NCBI GenBank assembly: GCA_030042335.1
Contig: JASHZW010000013.1
Span: 1 to 6,220, forward strand
Source of the DNA: Nitrososphaerales archaeon
GTDB taxonomy: Archaea > Thermoproteota > Nitrososphaeria > Nitrososphaerales > UBA183
Length of the DNA stretch: 6,220 bases
Direction of reading: 5' to 3'
Position 1 is the first letter of the stretch, and each line of letters opens with the position of its first letter. The notes beneath the pieces are model-generated. The model made no database searches, was not told the origin of the DNA, and saw nothing but the letters and a program-made list of their open reading frames with translations. This document shows positions 4,119 through 6,220 of this stretch, piece after piece. The translations under genes and the position numbers were made by a program.

Positions 4119-5308
4119 TAGAGAACCCTATCTGCATAAGGTATCTTTCTGACGAGATAGGCCAGACCCCAGGTCAGTGGCAGAATCATCGCGGCTGCTA
4201 ACGCAAACTCTAGCAGGGACTCTATATGGACATCATAAAGCAACAGAGCGGTTATCGTAACTATCACCGGAGCCTGCAGAACGTAGGCGCCATAGAAGTT
4301 CTTCGCTGCGAAGCTCCAAAGCCTTCCCGGAGAGTTGAAGTTTTTGCGGAAGTACGAAATCGCGAACATGGTCGTCCCGACCGCGAAGACTGAGTTCCAC
4401 AACGCGTAGAAGGCCGAAGACAAGGACCCGTATCCTAGCAGGCTGCCCCACCCAAGTGAGGAGTCTACCGTACCAATCAACGACAATACGAAGAGTGTCC
4501 CAGTTGCAATGAGCGCGATTTCAAAGAGTCGCTTGGCCATAAGGTCGGGCATCACCATCAACCATCCGCCGCGCGCCGCGGCAAGGCCCACGATGAAGAA
4601 GCTCAGATACTGCGGTAAGTCGAAGAAGGAAGGGAACCCGAGTATCTGCGCGTTGATGGGGGCGACAATCCACAGTAGGTAGCTCGCGGCTGCCAGGACC
4701 AGGATGAAGGCGGCAATCTTCCTATACGACGGAAACGGACGGTCTGCATCATTCCTGGTGATTCTCCTGGTTGCAACGCGCCAGAGCACGTACCCGAACT
4801 CGAATAACAGAAGCATCTCGACGAACCAGAGTGGGCCCGTGCCCACCGCCTGCGAGATGAATGTCAGGTTCAGTCCCATAGGAGGGGTGACGCCTTGCGC
4901 GACCAGTTCAGCGGGTGTCATGTGGTAGAATGCGATGTAGATGGTCAAGGGGTTCAGGACGAAGAAGAAGACTAGGAGTGGGATGCCCAGGCGAATCAAT
5001 CTGTCTTTGAGGAACTGCCCGACAGTCTTGTGGTCGAACGAGCCCGGTGTAAAGTACCCGGATATCAGGAAGAAGGCGCCGAGGAACCAGGCCTGGTTGA
5101 AGTTGGTAAAGAGGGACAGCAGCAAGGAGGCAAGCGGGTCGGTGGCAGGTACGGTGTAGTAGAAGGACCCGGATCCGCCATAACTGATGGCTATGTGGTG
5201 GAGCATGACAAGGCTCACTAGGCCTCCCCTCAGATAGTCGGCAAAGTAGACGCGAATCCTTCCGGGTGCAACCGGTTTGGCCATCGTGACGACGTTCTCC
5301 CAGCTCAT
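4118..5308 (-). CDS. Membrane acyltransferase, family 3 (Acyl_transf_3/OafA-like)
   Basis: The product has 396 residues with about ten hydrophobic segments, starting with the family hallmark RVYFADYLRGGLVSLVMLHH (about 19-38), which carries the early R/D pair and HH (37-38), candidate acyl-transfer histidine. NQAWFLGAFFLISGYF (71-86) and GPLWFVEMLLLFEFGYVLW (158-176) are the other conserved family segments. The RLIRLGIPLL stretch (104-112) and a C-terminal basic tail also fit. Members move acyl groups, often acetyl, from inside to carbohydrate or lipid acceptors outside. The ATG at 5308 overlaps the permease stop as ATGA. A second ATG at 5284 would lose eight residues before the conserved region and is possible. 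A longer frame reaches back into the permease gene but is a shadow of it. Together with the ABC genes this suggests modification and export of an envelope molecule; substrate unknown. Confidence 0.9.
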   Translation of the reverse strand: MSWENVVTMAKPVAPGRIRVYFADYLRGGLVSLVMLHHIAISYGGSGSFYYTVPATDPLASLLLSLFTNFNQAWFLGAFFLISGYFTPGSFDHKTVGQFLKDRLIRLGIPLLVFFFVLNPLTIYIAFYHMTPAELVAQGVTPPMGLNLTFISQAVGTGPLWFVEMLLLFEFGYVLWRVATRRITRNDADRPFPSYRKIAAFILVLAAASYLLWIVAPINAQILGFPSFFDLPQYLSFFIVGLAAARGGWLMVMPDLMAKRLFEIALIATGTLFVLSLIGTVDSSLGWGSLLGYGSLSSAFYALWNSVFAVGTTMFAISYFRKNFNSPGRLWSFAAKNFYGAYVLQAPVIVTITALLLYDVHIESLLEFALAAAMILPLTWGLAYLVRKIPYADRVL

Positions 5309-6033
5309 TTCCACTTCGTCAATATCTCTTCTCGGTTGAAGATGGAGCTGCTCGCGAAGAATAGGACCGCGTCCGCAAGCACAAGAATGCCCGATACGGC
5401 GAGCAGGGTGACGACACCGAAGGAGATGGCTCCTTCCACTGCTCCTATGAAGACGGCCATGAAGGGAACCCACATCAGGCTGGCGAGCTGATTCGCGCCT
5501 CTGACATCGGTCACTCTAGATGACAGGATGACGGCCACCTCTATCCCCAGAAACGAGGCAAGTGGAACGATTAGGAAGAGCATGATACCGGGGACCCATC
5601 CGGGAAAGTAGTAGCCTCCGAGTGTGCCGATTGTCAGGTAGTCGGTGATTCCCATGAATATTAGACCGCCCGCCCAGACGGCGAGGATCGCCGGCACGAA
5701 CGCCGCGACAGCCTTTCCCAACAGCAAGTCCCGGTCTGTAGTCGGGGTCGCGAGCAACGGTTCTAGGCTCTTCTCGACCTTCTCACCCACTATGCTATAG
5801 GCCGCAATCGTTGTAGGCAATATGGCAGCCAGAACAACAAAGAACCAGGTCAACGACGCGAGCCCCAGCGAAGCCGACGAGACGCTCGCGCCGACGACAT
5901 CGTTCTTTACGAGCAGGGGAAAGCCGAACGCGAGTACGAGTGGGAGCACGACAACGTAACCGATAACGCTCTTTTTCCGCCTCGTCACCTTGAAGTCCTT
6001 CTTCGCCACCTTCCAGGGCATCCAATCGGTCAC
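5305..6033 (-). CDS. ABC-2 type transporter permease
   Basis: The product has 242 residues with about six membrane helices (near 23-42, 57-78, 108-129, 147-170, 186-204 and 206-228). A basic cytoplasmic N-terminus (KKDFKVTRRKK) precedes the first. The amphipathic stretch GEKVEKSLEPLLATPTTDRD (83-102), then LLLGK, after helix 2 is the recognisable ABC-2 signature that contacts the ATPase. Such permeases work as dimers with a separate ATPase to export lipids, glycans, drugs or peptides. The GTG start at 6033 overlaps the ATPase stop as GTGA and has a strong ribosome binding site. The TGA stop overlaps the next gene's ATG. The ATG at 6021 is a weaker alternative start. Substrate cannot be told. 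Confidence 0.92.
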   Translation of the reverse strand: MTDWMPWKVAKKDFKVTRRKKSVIGYVVVLPLVLAFGFPLLVKNDVVGASVSSASLGLASLTWFFVVLAAILPTTIAAYSIVGEKVEKSLEPLLATPTTDRDLLLGKAVAAFVPAILAVWAGGLIFMGITDYLTIGTLGGYYFPGWVPGIMLFLIVPLASFLGIEVAVILSSRVTDVRGANQLASLMWVPFMAVFIGAVEGAISFGVVTLLAVSGILVLADAVLFFASSSIFNREEILTKWK

Positions 6034-6220
6034 CGGGAGCCCTCCTTGACCAGTTTCAGATACGCGTCTTCGAGCGTACTGCCAAGCACCGAGACGCTAA
6101 CCACCCTGCCTCCCGCTCCGACCACTGCCCCCACCATTTCGGGGTTCTCTTCCTCAGGGTCTTCTACGTCGACCGTGAGCTTGTTACCCTCCACGACAAG
6201 GTTCTTCACCGACAGTTTCT
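6030..6220 (-). CDS. ABC transporter ATP-binding protein, C-terminal 62 residues only
   Basis: The frame enters from beyond the right edge and stops with TGA at 6032-6030. The visible part lacks the Walker and signature motifs, which would lie outside. What remains is the regulatory tail found in ABC-2 partners: a strand pattern (KLSVKNLVVEGNKLTVDVED), then GAVVGAGGRVVSVSVLGSTL and the ending LEDAYLKLVKEG. This matches the usual L-E-D-x-F/Y-L-K-L end of CcmA/NatA-like ATPases. Its stop codon overlaps the permease start by 4 nt, so the two are almost certainly one transporter. Confidence 0.85.
   Translation of the reverse strand, partial: KLSVKNLVVEGNKLTVDVEDPEEENPEMVGAVVGAGGRVVSVSVLGSTLEDAYLKLVKEGSR
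6040..6047 (-). promoter_or_regulatory. Strong ribosome binding site for the permease
   Basis: AAGGAGGG on the minus strand lies within the last codons of the ATPase gene, 6 nt before the GTG at 6033. It decides for the GTG start over the downstream ATG and is the best Shine-Dalgarno match in the window. Confidence 0.7.

Noticed and set aside
5309..5473. 55-codon upstream extension of the acyltransferase frame
   Set aside because: It overlaps the permease gene in another frame, is full of Arg, His and Cys unlike the membrane protein that follows, and the ATGA overlap at 5308 gives a better start.
1..6220. CRISPR array, insertion sequence or transposase
   Set aside because: No regularly spaced repeats, no terminal inverted repeats with a transposase, and no integrase frame were seen on either strand.

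Overview
The window looks like archaeal chromosomal DNA. The signs are TATA/BRE-type promoters, several TTG and GTG starts with little or no leader, a small archaeal-type Hsp20, a Thr-rich N-glycosylation-prone exoprotein, and two tRNA genes interrupted by short introns at unusual positions with bulge-helix-bulge (BHB) geometry. The intron positions and protein flavour suggest the TACK side (Thermoproteota, possibly Nitrososphaeria-like). That placement is inference; no rRNA or lineage marker is present.

Left part (1-1303): two proteostasis genes diverge from one short, nearly symmetric TATA region. They are a membrane M48 metalloprotease (htpX, minus strand, C-terminal part outside the window) and an Hsp20 small heat-shock protein (plus strand). 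Between Hsp20 and the first tRNA lies a 242-base non-coding stretch with potential RNA structure, including a possible pseudoknot.

Middle part (1546-2866): a tRNA-Ala(UGC) gene on the minus strand carries a 21-nt intron between positions 45 and 46. About 1.2 kb away is a second, broken copy of the same tRNA in the same orientation; its 5' half is almost intact and the rest is nearly all deleted. The DNA between the two copies is visibly richer in A+T than its surroundings. It holds one real gene, a membrane-anchored, probably glycosylated exoprotein. The layout resembles an acquired segment bounded by tRNA-derived direct repeats, but no integrase is visible.

Next (2908-3887): a FabG-like short-chain dehydrogenase on the minus strand, and divergent from it a tRNA-Ile(GAU) with a 21-nt intron in the D-loop (15/16). 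The two tRNA introns have the same layout: 3-nt bulge, 4-bp central helix, 5-bp inner helix, 4-nt loop, 3-nt bulge. In both, the intron carries a copy of the strand that the native tRNA stem would pair with.

Right part (3897-6220): a minus-strand operon of an ABC transporter ATPase (only its C-terminal tail is in the window), an ABC-2 type permease, a membrane acyltransferase of family 3 and possibly a 73-codon downstream reading frame. Stops and starts overlap at each junction (GTGA, ATGA, TAGTG), which suggests translational coupling. The set would fit export or modification of an envelope lipid or glycan, but the substrate cannot be read from the sequence.
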